A stretch of 15,416 nt of DNA from Hyphomicrobiaceae bacterium. GTDB taxonomy: Bacteria > Pseudomonadota > Alphaproteobacteria > Rhizobiales > Hyphomicrobiaceae. Shown piece by piece: positions 6,894 to 13,954 of this stretch. Location of the stretch: the NCBI GenBank assembly GCA_017353825.1, contig JAFMSC010000044.1, forward strand, positions 1 to 15,416. The letters run 5' to 3'. The translations under genes were made by a program, and so were the position numbers. The notes beneath the pieces were generated by a model. The model did no database searches. It was not told where the DNA came from and was given only the letters and a program-made list of their open reading frames with translations. Each line of letters begins with the position of its first letter. Position 1 is the first letter of the stretch.

Positions 6894-8164
6894 ACAATGG
6901 TCGCGGCGACAGCGCTGTCGAGGCAGCGTTCCATGCTGGCCAGCATCGGCTTGTACCCGTAGCCGGCAATGATGTTGACGAGCTTGGCCGAATTGGTGAG
7001 GAGCCGCTGCCAGCCTAGCCTCAGCCATCTCGCGCGCATAGCTCTGATGGAAGCACACGCCAGCGGCGACGATGGTACCCGCCGCCTCGATGCGCGCCGT
7101 CAGGCCCTTGCGATCGGCGGCGAACTTGATCTCCGGCGAGGTGGTGACGACGAGGGACGTGTCGGGATGGATGCGCCGGCCGTTGACGAGCCCGGCCAGC
7201 CGCTGCATTTCCATGGGCGAGAGCTGCGGGGGCAGCGAACACCACCACGTCCACCTTGTCGCCCGCTGCGAAATAGCCCGAGTAGAAGGCCTCGAAATCG
7301 CCCGTGCCGATCGGGATGGCCTGCGGCACCGGCCGGCCGGCGAAGGCATCCGCGAGCGTTGCGGCCTCCGGCGTCACGCCCGGCATGTGGAACACGGCTA
7401 CTGAGCCGAAGCTCGCAAGGGCCGCACCGAAATGCTTGAGCTCGTCGGAGTTGGGTGGCCTGTCTGCTGGGCTTTCGAGCCCCGCTGATCACCGGCACGT
7501 TCCAATAGCTGCCCGTGGCCTTGCCGACCATGCCGCCGAGCGCACCCCAGTCGGCCAGATCGCGTGGGCGGTGCTTCACCTCGAAGTGGCGCGTGCCCAC
7601 GCGGTGCTCATTCAGATAGTAGCCGTAGCTCGGCGTGCGGCCGGTGAGGCGTGCGGCCGGTGAGGCCTGCGGCCAGCGCCGAGAGGCCGCCCTCGAAATT
7701 GCAGCGCGCACCCTGCACGCTGTTGGAATAGATGACGATGCCCGTGTCGCCCATCGCCAGATGCTCGCCCCGCACGGATGGCAGCACGGTCTGGTAATTG
7801 ATGCAGATGTTGGTCATCAGCACGCTGAGCGCCTCGAAGGCGGCGATGGCACGCGCCTCGATGGCGGCCATGGCGTCGGTTTGCTTGAGTCGCCTGTAGG
7901 AAGCGAAGGCGATCCCGCGAGCTCAGTGATGGTGGGCACGCGCACGCGCCGCTGCGGCTCGAGCAGCGCGGCCAGCCCCTCCAGCCAGACGACGCCGGCC
8001 TCGCCCAGGCTCTCGGTAGCAGCCATGATGTGAGCCTGGCCGACAGGCACCAAGTCGGGCGCGTCGAAGAACTGGCCGACGGCGACCTGGTGGCGCATCG
8101 CCCACTGGGGGGCGAAGCCGGCCTCGCCCGCCAGCATCGCCTACTCTTCGTCCGTGAGCCGCAT
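6890..8164 (-). pseudogene. Aconitase X catalytic (large) subunit, multiply broken
   Basis: The span matches a normal large subunit of about 425 codons. Recognisable blocks run in order across frames: MRLTDEE; AMLAGEAG with FFDAPDLVPVGQAHIMAATE; AFEALSVLMTNICINYQTVL; GDTGIVIYSNSVQGARCNFE; YGYYLNEHRVGTRHFEV; VFHMPGVTPEA; FEAFYSGYFAAGDKVDVV; MEMQRLAGLVNGRRIHPDT; EIKFAADRKGL; LVNIIAGYGYKPMLASMERC. Lesions are an amber codon at position 8 (8143-8141), a lost base near 7911-7920, a 16-bp tandem duplication at 7633-7664, extra bases in C/G runs near 7480-7483 and 7228-7232, and one more near 7011-7022. Living homologues include cis-3-hydroxy-L-proline dehydratase and phosphomevalonate dehydratase; which reaction this one performed is unknown. 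No intact product is possible. Confidence 0.9.
7633..7664. repeat. 16-bp perfect tandem duplication inside the aconitase X pseudogene
   Basis: GCGTGCGGCCGGTGAG occurs at 7633-7648 and again at 7649-7664, followed by a 10-bp near-copy with one mismatch (7665-7674). Because 16 is not a multiple of three, the second copy shifts the frame. Removing one copy restores GLTGRTPSYGYYLNEH, the normal family sequence, so this is a visible inactivating event. Confidence 0.95.
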
Positions 8165-8195
8165 GCCGGTACCCGATGCGAGGATCGAATTCAGG

Positions 8196-8475
8196 CTACT
8201 TCGCCGCCGACGCCGCGGCCGCCGCGAGGGCCTCCCTTCAGCACCGGCGTAATGCGGGCGAATCTCACTCTCCACCAGCTTCTGCAGGCCGGCATGGCCG
8301 CGATCTCCACCCTTGGGCGCCGTGCTGCCGAGGTCAACGTAGCGCTGCTTCACGACCGGGTCGTCGAGAGCCTTGGTGGGCGCATCAACCAGCTTGTCAA
8401 CGATGGGCTGCGGCGTCCCTTCGGCGCGACCATGGCGTTCCAGGCGCTGAAGATGAGGGATCGATCGTCCCCGAC
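8196..8475 (-). pseudogene. C-terminal remnant of a TctC/Bug-type solute-binding protein
   Basis: Read across frames: SLIFSAWNAMVAPKG / TPQPIVDKLVDAPTKALDD, then VVKQRYVDLGSTAPKGGDRG and LQKLVESEI / ARITPVLK / EALAAAAASAAK, ending at TAG 8198-8196. This is the C-terminal quarter of the extracytoplasmic receptors of tripartite tricarboxylate transporters (normally about 320 residues). At least three 1-nt indels are needed, near 8411-8421, 8259-8262 and 8231-8237. The first 200 or so residues are gone: recognisable sequence starts about 20 nt after the stop codon of the ABC permease gene, so a deletion probably fused the two. The large aconitase X subunit follows 31 nt downstream. Confidence 0.75.
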
Positions 8476-8492
8476 TGCTAGCGCGCTTGGGC

Positions 8493-10037
8493 TCAAATCT
8501 TGTCGCGAATCTTCTGATCTAGCCAGCGGGCCGTCGCCTCTGGCGTGGCGCCGCTGCTGGCGCGGCGGTTGGCCTCGCGCATGGTCACCACATCGATGGC
8601 GCCGACGAGTGGGCGCAGGGCGTCCAGAAAAGCCTTGTCGTTGGTGCGCCGCGGCGAGACCAGTAGGATGGCGTCGTAGGGTGGAAGGGCTTGCTTGGGG
8701 TCCTCCAGGACCACAAGGTCGTACTCGGCGATGCGGCCGTCGCTGGTGTAGGCGGAGATCACGTCCACCTCACCAGCCGCCGCAGCCTGATACATGAACT
8801 CGGCCTGCATCTGGCGCTCCCGCGCGAACGAGAGCCCATAGGCGGAGAGGATCGCCTTCCATTCCGGCCGGCTGAAGAACTCGAAGTCGGCGGCCACGGA
8901 CAGCGACGGGGCGTGCGGCGCCAGGTCGGCGATCGACTTCACGCCGAGCTCCCGCGCGCGGTCGCGCCGCATGGCGAGGGCGTAGGCGTTCTCGAAGCCG
9001 AGGCCACCCAGCATGACAATGCCGTGCCGCGCCTTGAGCCAATCCGCCACCTGCCGCACCACCTCGGCCCGCGGCGGCACGTCGGTGCGCTTGAGCTGGT
9101 TGGCCCACACCGTGCCGGTGTACTCGACGTAGGCATCGATATCATTGGCCGCCAGCGCGCTGAGAATTACGGCGGAGCCGAGGCCGTCGCGGCGGCGTGC
9201 CGCCAGGCCACTGTCGCGCAAGCGGTCTTCAATGAGAGCCGCAAGGATGTATTGCTCGCTGAACGACTTGGCGCCAATCACGTAGCCGCCGCCGGCACGC
9301 ATCGTGCTGGGCAAGAGCGCCGCCAGGACGGTGAGCGCGAGACCGGCTACGCCGGCAGCCATGCGCGCCCTGGAGCGCACGGCATAGCCACGCTCCACCA
9401 GTGCAAGCAGCTGATCGACCAGCAGCGCAAGCACGGCGGCAGCCACACACCCGAATAGGACGAACACCCAGTTCTGGGTCTGCAGTCCCGCGAAGATGTA
9501 GTTGCCGAGGCTCTCCTGGCCGATGGGCGTGGAGAGCGTCGCCGTGCCGATCACCCACACCGCCGCCGTGCGCACGCCGGCCATGATGACGGGCAGCGCC
9601 AGCGGCAGCTCAACCATGCGCAGCGACTGGCCCGTTGTCATGCCCACGCCGAGGGCCGCCTGCTTGGCGGCCGCATCGACGCCCAGGATGCCGGTGATCA
9701 TATTCCGCACTACGGGCAGCATGCTGTAGAGGGCGAGCGCCAGCACCGCGGGCAGGAAGCCGAGCGCCGAGAAGCCGACGCCGGTGAGCCGCTCAGAGAA
9801 CGCGGCGGCGCCGAGCAGGAGCGGGTAGAACAGCGCGAGCAGGGCGAGGCCGGGCACCGTCTGCACGATGCTGGTGGACCCGAGGAGCACGGCTCTCAGT
9901 GCCGGCCGGCCGAGCGCCGCAAGCGCCAGCGGCACGCTGAGCGCGAGGCCAAGCGCCAGGGCCGTCACGCTGACCAGCACGTGGCTGCCGAGATAATCGG
10001 GCAGCCGTGCCAGCGCATCGGCGAAGCGGCCGTCCAC
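8493..10037 (-). CDS. ABC transporter permease fused to substrate-binding domain, glycine betaine/choline class
   Basis: A 514-residue two-domain protein. Residues 1-220 form the permease, with several hydrophobic helices and the EAA loop that contacts the ATPase (GVDAAAKQAALGVGMTTG, 119-136). A further hydrophobic helix (about 228-242) leads into a ProX/OpuAC-type binding domain starting GGGYVIGAKSFSEQYILAAL. That domain has EYTGTVWANQLK (305-316), the family hallmark, and later an ISAYTSDGRI segment. Fused permease-binding proteins of this type import quaternary amines such as glycine betaine, carnitine or choline, but the ligand here is not proven. The GTG start (10037-10035) directly follows the TAG of the ATPase gene with no gap, and GGGAG lies 6-7 nt before it. 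The gene is intact although the DNA immediately downstream is decayed. Confidence 0.9.
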   Translation of the reverse strand: MDGRFADALARLPDYLGSHVLVSVTALALGLALSVPLALAALGRPALRAVLLGSTSIVQTVPGLALLALFYPLLLGAAAFSERLTGVGFSALGFLPAVLALALYSMLPVVRNMITGILGVDAAAKQAALGVGMTTGQSLRMVELPLALPVIMAGVRTAAVWVIGTATLSTPIGQESLGNYIFAGLQTQNWVFVLFGCVAAAVLALLVDQLLALVERGYAVRSRARMAAGVAGLALTVLAALLPSTMRAGGGYVIGAKSFSEQYILAALIEDRLRDSGLAARRRDGLGSAVILSALAANDIDAYVEYTGTVWANQLKRTDVPPRAEVVRQVADWLKARHGIVMLGGLGFENAYALAMRRDRARELGVKSIADLAPHAPSLSVAADFEFFSRPEWKAILSAYGLSFARERQMQAEFMYQAAAAGEVDVISAYTSDGRIAEYDLVVLEDPKQALPPYDAILLVSPRRTNDKAFLDALRPLVGAIDVVTMREANRRASSGATPEATARWLDQKIRDKI

Positions 10038-10817
10038 CTAGCACTCCCTCGCGGCCAGCAGCGCATCGACCCGTCGAGCGAGCTTGCGCGGTGACTCCAT
10101 CAGCTCGTGCACGTAAGGATGCGCGTGATCGATCATGGCCGCGGGCCGCCCCTGAGCGACGAGCGTGCCGGCGCGCAACACCGCGATGCGGTCGGCGAGG
10201 CTCAGCGCCTCCACCATGTCGTGCGTGATCATGAGCGTGGTGAGCCCGAGCTTTTCGTGCAGCGTGCGATAGTCCTGACCGAGGGCCTCGCGCGTCAGCG
10301 GGTCGAGGGCGGCGAACGGCTCGTCCATCAGCACCGTCTCTGGGGCAGCCGCAAGGGCGCGCGCCACGCCGACGCGCTGGCGCTCACCGCCGGACAGCTC
10401 GTGCGGCAGGCGCGTGCGGAAGTTCGCGTCGAGGCGCACCAGGTCTAGCAGCTCCTCGACGCGGGAGTCGATCCGCGCCCGCTCCCAGCCGAGCAACCTC
10501 GGCGTGATGGCGATGTTCTCCGCCACCGTCATGTGCGGGAATAGCCCCACCTCCTGGAACACGTAGCCGATCCGCCGGCGCAGCGCCACGGGATCGAGGC
10601 TCGCCGCATCAACGCCGCCGAGGCGTATGGTGCCGGCGCTCGGATCGTCCAGACGGTTGATGAGGCGCAGCAGCGTGGTCTTGCCCGAGCCCGATGCGCC
10701 CACCACCGACAGGAACTCCCCGCGCTCGACTTCGAGCGACACGCCGTCGAGCGCCGCCCGCCCGTTGCCGAACCGCTTGCTGACAGTCTCAACGGAGATC
10801 GCCGAGCCCTGAGCCAT
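10038..10817 (-). CDS. ABC transporter ATP-binding protein, glycine betaine/choline class
   Basis: A 259-residue ATPase that powers the permease encoded next to it. Walker A is GASGSGKTT (40-48), the Q-loop glutamine is in YVFQE (Q88), the signature is LSGGERQ (141-147), Walker B is TVLMDEP (161-167) and the switch histidine is in ITHD (H199). The C-terminal CBS domains found in ProV/OpuCA-type ATPases are absent, so osmosensing through CBS is not expected; this suits a catabolic or YehX-like role better. I chose ATG 10817 because MAQGSAISVETVSKRFG starts the normal fold. An open extension to 11006 has no family sequence. The Shine-Dalgarno is weak. It overlaps nothing and directly abuts the downstream gene (TAG then GTG). 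Confidence 0.92.
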   Translation of the reverse strand: MAQGSAISVETVSKRFGNGRAALDGVSLEVERGEFLSVVGASGSGKTTLLRLINRLDDPSAGTIRLGGVDAASLDPVALRRRIGYVFQEVGLFPHMTVAENIAITPRLLGWERARIDSRVEELLDLVRLDANFRTRLPHELSGGERQRVGVARALAAAPETVLMDEPFAALDPLTREALGQDYRTLHEKLGLTTLMITHDMVEALSLADRIAVLRAGTLVAQGRPAAMIDHAHPYVHELMESPRKLARRVDALLAAREC

Positions 10818-11408
10818 GGTTGGGCTTAGCACGGCACGCTGCCGCGCTAAAGGGGGCGCCTGATGGAAGCGATGTGCGATAAAGGAAGTCGCAGCCTTGG
10901 TCGGTGAACCCTCTGGGGCTGTAGCGTCCTCACTTCGGAGGGCAGCGAGGTCATGGCTGAGCGCGCCTCCGCCACAACCACCATGGAAGCGCGTCGTTGC
11001 GCGCACTGTGGACTGCCCATTCGCCTTTCAGATCTTCGCCGTCCTGATGTTCCAAGTGGCCGGCACCTGAACGTGGCCTAGGGGCGTCTTAGCTTGCAGC
11101 CCCAACGCCAAGTGCGTCCGCCTAAGTTACCGGCGCTTGCCATCGTCCGTGCGCTCACGGTCGGCCATTTTTGGCGTGCTAGCCGAGATGGGCGGAACGG
11201 TCTTCCAGCGCCCCTTCGACATGCAAAGCGCGAAGCACCCCTCCGATGTGCGTGAGGTAGATCATCATGCGCCCCGACAAGCAGCGCCCGTGTGCTCATC
11301 TGCCGGTCGCGAGGACGGGCACTTCCCCTCCTTCGCAGAGCTCGGCTCAGAGACCCGAATGACGAGCCGCGATCGACCGCTTGTCCGGGTGAAGGGCTGC
11401 ACGATGGC
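10818..11408. other. Intergenic stretch with no recognised gene
   Basis: About 590 bp between the ABC operon and the aldo/keto reductase pseudogene. Both strands have short open frames, none with a recognisable family. A 42-codon frame at 10953-11081 (+) contains CAHCGLP, which resembles the N-terminal zinc-binding start of FixI/CcoI-type ATPases, but there is no second metal motif. The promoter of the ABC operon should lie just above 10817; no clear boxes are visible. The stretch may be remains of lost genes. Confidence 0.5.
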
Positions 11409-12397
11409 TTACCACTTGCTATCCAAGTGGGCCGTCTGCGCATCGGGATAGCGCGAGCCGGCGGCGGCATCCTTGGGCACCGCCCGCTCGATGGCGGCGA
11501 GGTCCGCCGAGGTGAGCGTCACTTCGAGGGCTCCCAGCGCCTCTGTCAGGCGGTCGCGGCGGCGGGCGCCGACGAGCGGTACGATGTCGGCACCTTGCGC
11601 CGCCACCCAGGCGATGGCGAGCTGCGCGACGGTCACGCCCTTCTCCTGGGCCACCTTGCGCAGAGCCTCGACCAGGGCGAGGTTGGCGTCGACGTTGCCG
11701 GATTGGAAGCGCGGGCTTAGCGCGCGGAAGTCGCTGCGTCGGCGGCTTCCTTTTGCCAGTGCCCGCTGATGAGGCCCCGCGACAGGACGCCGTAGGCCGT
11801 GACGGCGATGCCGAGCTTGCGCGCGGTGGGGAGAATTTCCAGCTCGATGCCGCGCGAGATCAGCGAGTACTCGATCTGCAGGTCGCAGATGTCGTGCACG
11901 GCCGCCCGCGCCGCAGCGTCTCGGCGCCCACTTCGGAGAGTCCAATATGCCGCACGTACCCGGCCTCGATCAGCCCGGCAATGGCGCCCACCGTGTCCTC
12001 GATCGGCACGTTGGGGTCGAGGCGCGCCGGGCGATAGATGTCGATGTGATCGAGGCGCAGGCGCCGCAGCGTGTATGCGAGGAAGTTCTTCACGGCGGCA
12101 GGCCGTGCATCATAGCCCGCCCAACGCCGGCGGGGTCGCGCAGCGCACCGAACTTGACGCTGACCACGAACCTGTCGCGCGGCACGCCGTGCAGCGCCTC
12201 GGCCAGCAGCATCTCGTTGTGACCCATGCCGTAAAAGTCGCCGCTATCGATGAGATCGATGCCGGCATCGAGGGCGGCCTGGACAGTGGCAATGCTCTGC
12301 TTCCGGTTGGCGGGGCCGTACATCCCCGACATGCCCATGGCCCCCAGGCCCAGAGCGGAAACGGCTGGACCAGACTTCCCAGCTGGCGGTGCTGCAT
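11409..12397 (-). pseudogene. Aldo/keto reductase, frameshifted
   Basis: The span (about 330 codons) equals a normal aldo/keto reductase. Blocks in order across frames: MQHRQLG; SALGLGAMGMSGMYGPANRK; IDLIDSGDFYGMGHNE with the usual catalytic Asp and Tyr; FVVSVKFGALRDP with the catalytic Lys; DHIDIYRPARLDPNVPIEDT; YVRHIGLSEVGAETLRR; DLQIEYSLISRGIE; VTAYGVLSRGLISGHW; FRALSPRFQSGNVDANLALV; VAQLAIAWVAAQG; IVPLVGARRRDRL. The catalytic His of typical members is replaced by RPARLDP, which I recall from one subfamily. At least four frameshifts are needed, near 12375-12380, 12120-12135, 11905-11915 and 11735-11745. No intact enzyme is possible. It is divergent from a LysR-type gene that is also broken, a common pairing in which the regulator controls the reductase. 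Confidence 0.88.
11412..11430. other. Perfect 7-bp stem-loop at the 3' end of the reductase pseudogene
   Basis: CCACTTG (11412-11418) and CAAGTGG (11424-11430) pair around CTATC. It covers the last six codons and ends next to the stop at 11409. It could have served in termination or mRNA stability, but it has no U-run and may be chance within coding sequence. Confidence 0.3.
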
Positions 12398-12670
12398 GTC
12401 GTATCCTCGATGAGATGAGCGATGTAGACGTTGGCGTTGCGGACGAGAATCATTGCTCGCGACATACGCTGCACGCTTCAGGCGATGTGGTCGAGCATCG
12501 ACGCCTCGGCGCGATCAGCCAGCGCAGGGGATATGGGACATGTCCGGCGAAGACGCCGCCGAGGGCGCACCGAGGGCCCACTCGTGGACTGGGGCCAAGC
12601 CAAGCAGAAGGATCCCCCGACAACTAGGCTCAGGGCAACCCTGCCGGCTTACCAAAGGCAAACTTGCCAG

Positions 12671-12711
12671 CTTGCGACGCTGGGGTCAGACCCTGCGCCA
12701 GCTTCCGCAAG
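12671..12711. repeat. Imperfect long hairpin, possible REP-like element
   Basis: CTTGCG (12671-12676) pairs with CGCAAG (12706-12711) and GCTGG (12679-12683) with CCAGC (12698-12702). The core contains GGGTCAGACCC, itself an 11-bp palindrome. Short hairpins with a GGGTCAGACCC core occur in dispersed intergenic repeats, but I cannot test copy number here. Confidence 0.4.
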
Positions 12712-12855
12712 GGGGATGCGCCCGGCCCCCGCAGGATGCGCATGATCATCTCATTATCGTACTCATCGCTTCGCCCTGAAAGCCTGACCCGGAAGTCCTG
12801 TCGTGCCAGCGCTGCCAAGGGTTCACTTAACCGGCCAGGATGGCAGGGGTGTACA

Positions 12856-12884
12856 TGTGCGACGAGACGGACAAATCCGAATGG
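12856..12884 (+). repeat. 29-bp imperfect direct repeat, copy 1
   Basis: Matches copy 2 (12981-13009) at 23 of 29 positions, with a core like GAYGGACAAAYCCGAAYGG; the three differences in the core are all C/T. It lies 145 bp upstream of the lysR start. Confidence 0.6.
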
Positions 12885-12980
12885 GCTGTGCGGGATTTCC
12901 GAACAATCGCGCGTCAAGCGGCTGACCACCATTTGCTCGAACGGGGCCGCCACAATGCGGGCACGCGCTGGCGGCGGGCG

Positions 12981-13009
12981 TGTACAACCAGATGGACAAA
13001 CCCGAACGG
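12981..13009 (+). repeat. 29-bp imperfect direct repeat, copy 2
   Basis: Second copy, 125 bp after the first, ending 19 bp before the lysR start codon and just before the dyad at 13012-13027. The position suggests duplicated regulator-binding sequence, or duplicated upstream DNA. Confidence 0.6.
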
Positions 13010-13011
13010 TC

Positions 13012-13027
13012 GTTCAATATCTTGAAC
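13012..13027. promoter_or_regulatory. Dyad GTTCAATATCTTGAAC next to the lysR start, LysR-type operator candidate
   Basis: Six-base arms GTTCAA and TTGAAC are perfect inverted copies around TATC. The spacing fits the T-N11-A pattern of LysR-type operators. It ends one base before the ATG of the LysR pseudogene, a position suited to autorepression. Confidence 0.5.
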
Positions 13028-13028
13028 A

Positions 13029-13704
13029 ATGCGCAACCCCGATCTTGACGACCTCGATGCCTTCGTCGCCATTGCCCGCCACCGCAGCTTCCGCCAGGCT
13101 GCGGTAGAGCGCGGGGTGTCGCCGTCAACGCTTAGTCAGGCGCTGCGCGCGCTGGAGGAGCGCCTCGGCGTGCGCCGGCTGAACCGCACCACGCGCAGCG
13201 TGGCCCTGACCGACGCTGGCGCCGACCTGCTGGCGCGCCTGGTGCCGGCGCTCGCCGAGGTGCACGAGGCAGTCGATCACGTGAACCGCTACCGAGACTC
13301 GGTTTCGGGCAGCCTGCGCGTCAATGCGCCGATGGCCGTTGCAGAGTTCCTGTTGCCGCACCTGATCACCGACTTCATGGCGGAGCACCCGGGCCTAACG
13401 ATCGAGATCGTCGCCGAAGACGTCGACGTGGTGGAGCGCGGCTTTGATGCCGGCATCCGCTTCGAGGTCGCACGCGACATGATCGCCGTGCCCCTTGGTC
13501 CACCGCATGCTCTCCGCCGAAGCGCAGGCCGCTGGTCGGCTGGTCCCTGTCCTCGACGACTGGTACCAACCCTTCAAGGGGCCGTTCCTCTACTACCCGA
13601 GCCGCCGTCACGTCCCTGCCCGCCTGCGTGCTTTCATCGACTTCGTGCGCAAGCGGCGGGCGACCGCACCGCTGCGCGCAAGCGGCCTTGCCCCTCGGCC
13701 GTAG
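13029..13704 (+). pseudogene. LysR-type transcriptional regulator with internal deletion
   Basis: The first 155 or so codons are a good LysR N-terminus: the winged HTH (LDAFVAIARHRSFRQAAVE then GVSPSTLSQALRALEERLGV and LNRTTRSVALTDAG), the linker helix, and the start of the effector domain (GSLRVNAPMAVAEFLLPHL, ERGFDAGIRFEV). After DMIAVPLGP, near 13490-13510, the frame changes and the sequence jumps to the end of the protein: MLSAEAQAAGRLVPVLDDW, FLYYPSRRHVPARLRAFIDF, stop at 13702-13704. Roughly 90-110 residues of the effector-binding domain are missing. Translation from 13029 continues out of frame to 14192, through unrelated sequence overlapping proC. The DNA-binding half might still be made, but a working regulator is unlikely. 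It is divergent from the broken aldo/keto reductase. Confidence 0.85.
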
Positions 13705-13954
13705 ACGCGCTCGCCGACACATGGCCGGGAGCGCACGAAATGACGAGGCCGGAACTCGCCGCTCGCGTTGCAGCGTTGAGATTGGTTTCCGACGCATGCC
13801 TGATTGAAGCCCCGTCAAGCTGGCTGACAGCGGTAGGGCACGATGCGTTGCCGGCCGTGCGGAAGCTTTTTGGAGCCTGGAAGCGACGAGCGGCCGACGC
13901 ACCATGTGAACGGGCACCAATGCGAAAGGCATCATGTGAAACAAGGTTACACCG
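13705..13954. other. Spacer between LysR pseudogene and proC
   Basis: 250 bp with no recognised gene. A short open frame starting at 13741 has no known family. CATGTGAA appears twice near its end (about 13902 and 13934) just before proC. The proC promoter should be here, but no clear boxes are seen. Confidence 0.4.

Larger units (their letters stand above)
12398..13011. other. Long spacer between reductase and LysR pseudogenes
   Basis: About 610 bp, unusually long for a divergent LysR/target pair. I find no credible gene on either strand; the open frames of 60-150 codons here lack recognisable families and overlap one another in several frames. It holds a hairpin at 12671-12711 and the two repeats described separately. 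It may include debris of a lost insertion or gene. Confidence 0.5.

Noticed and set aside
7633..7674. Repeats here as a CRISPR or microsatellite
   Set aside because: Two abutting 16-mers without spacers, inside a coding remnant; a simple tandem duplication explains them.
10953..11081. 42-codon plus-strand frame with CAHCGLP
   Set aside because: Only one CxxC pair, too short to assign, and no partner genes of a FixI/CcoI system nearby; kept only as a remark on the spacer.
11137..11451. 104-codon plus-strand frame before the reductase pseudogene
   Set aside because: No family recognised, no ribosome site, and it runs into the antisense of the reductase C-terminus.
12630..12953. 107-codon minus-strand frame in the reductase-LysR spacer
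   Set aside because: No recognisable domain; several overlapping frames are open here in both directions, as expected by chance at this GC content.
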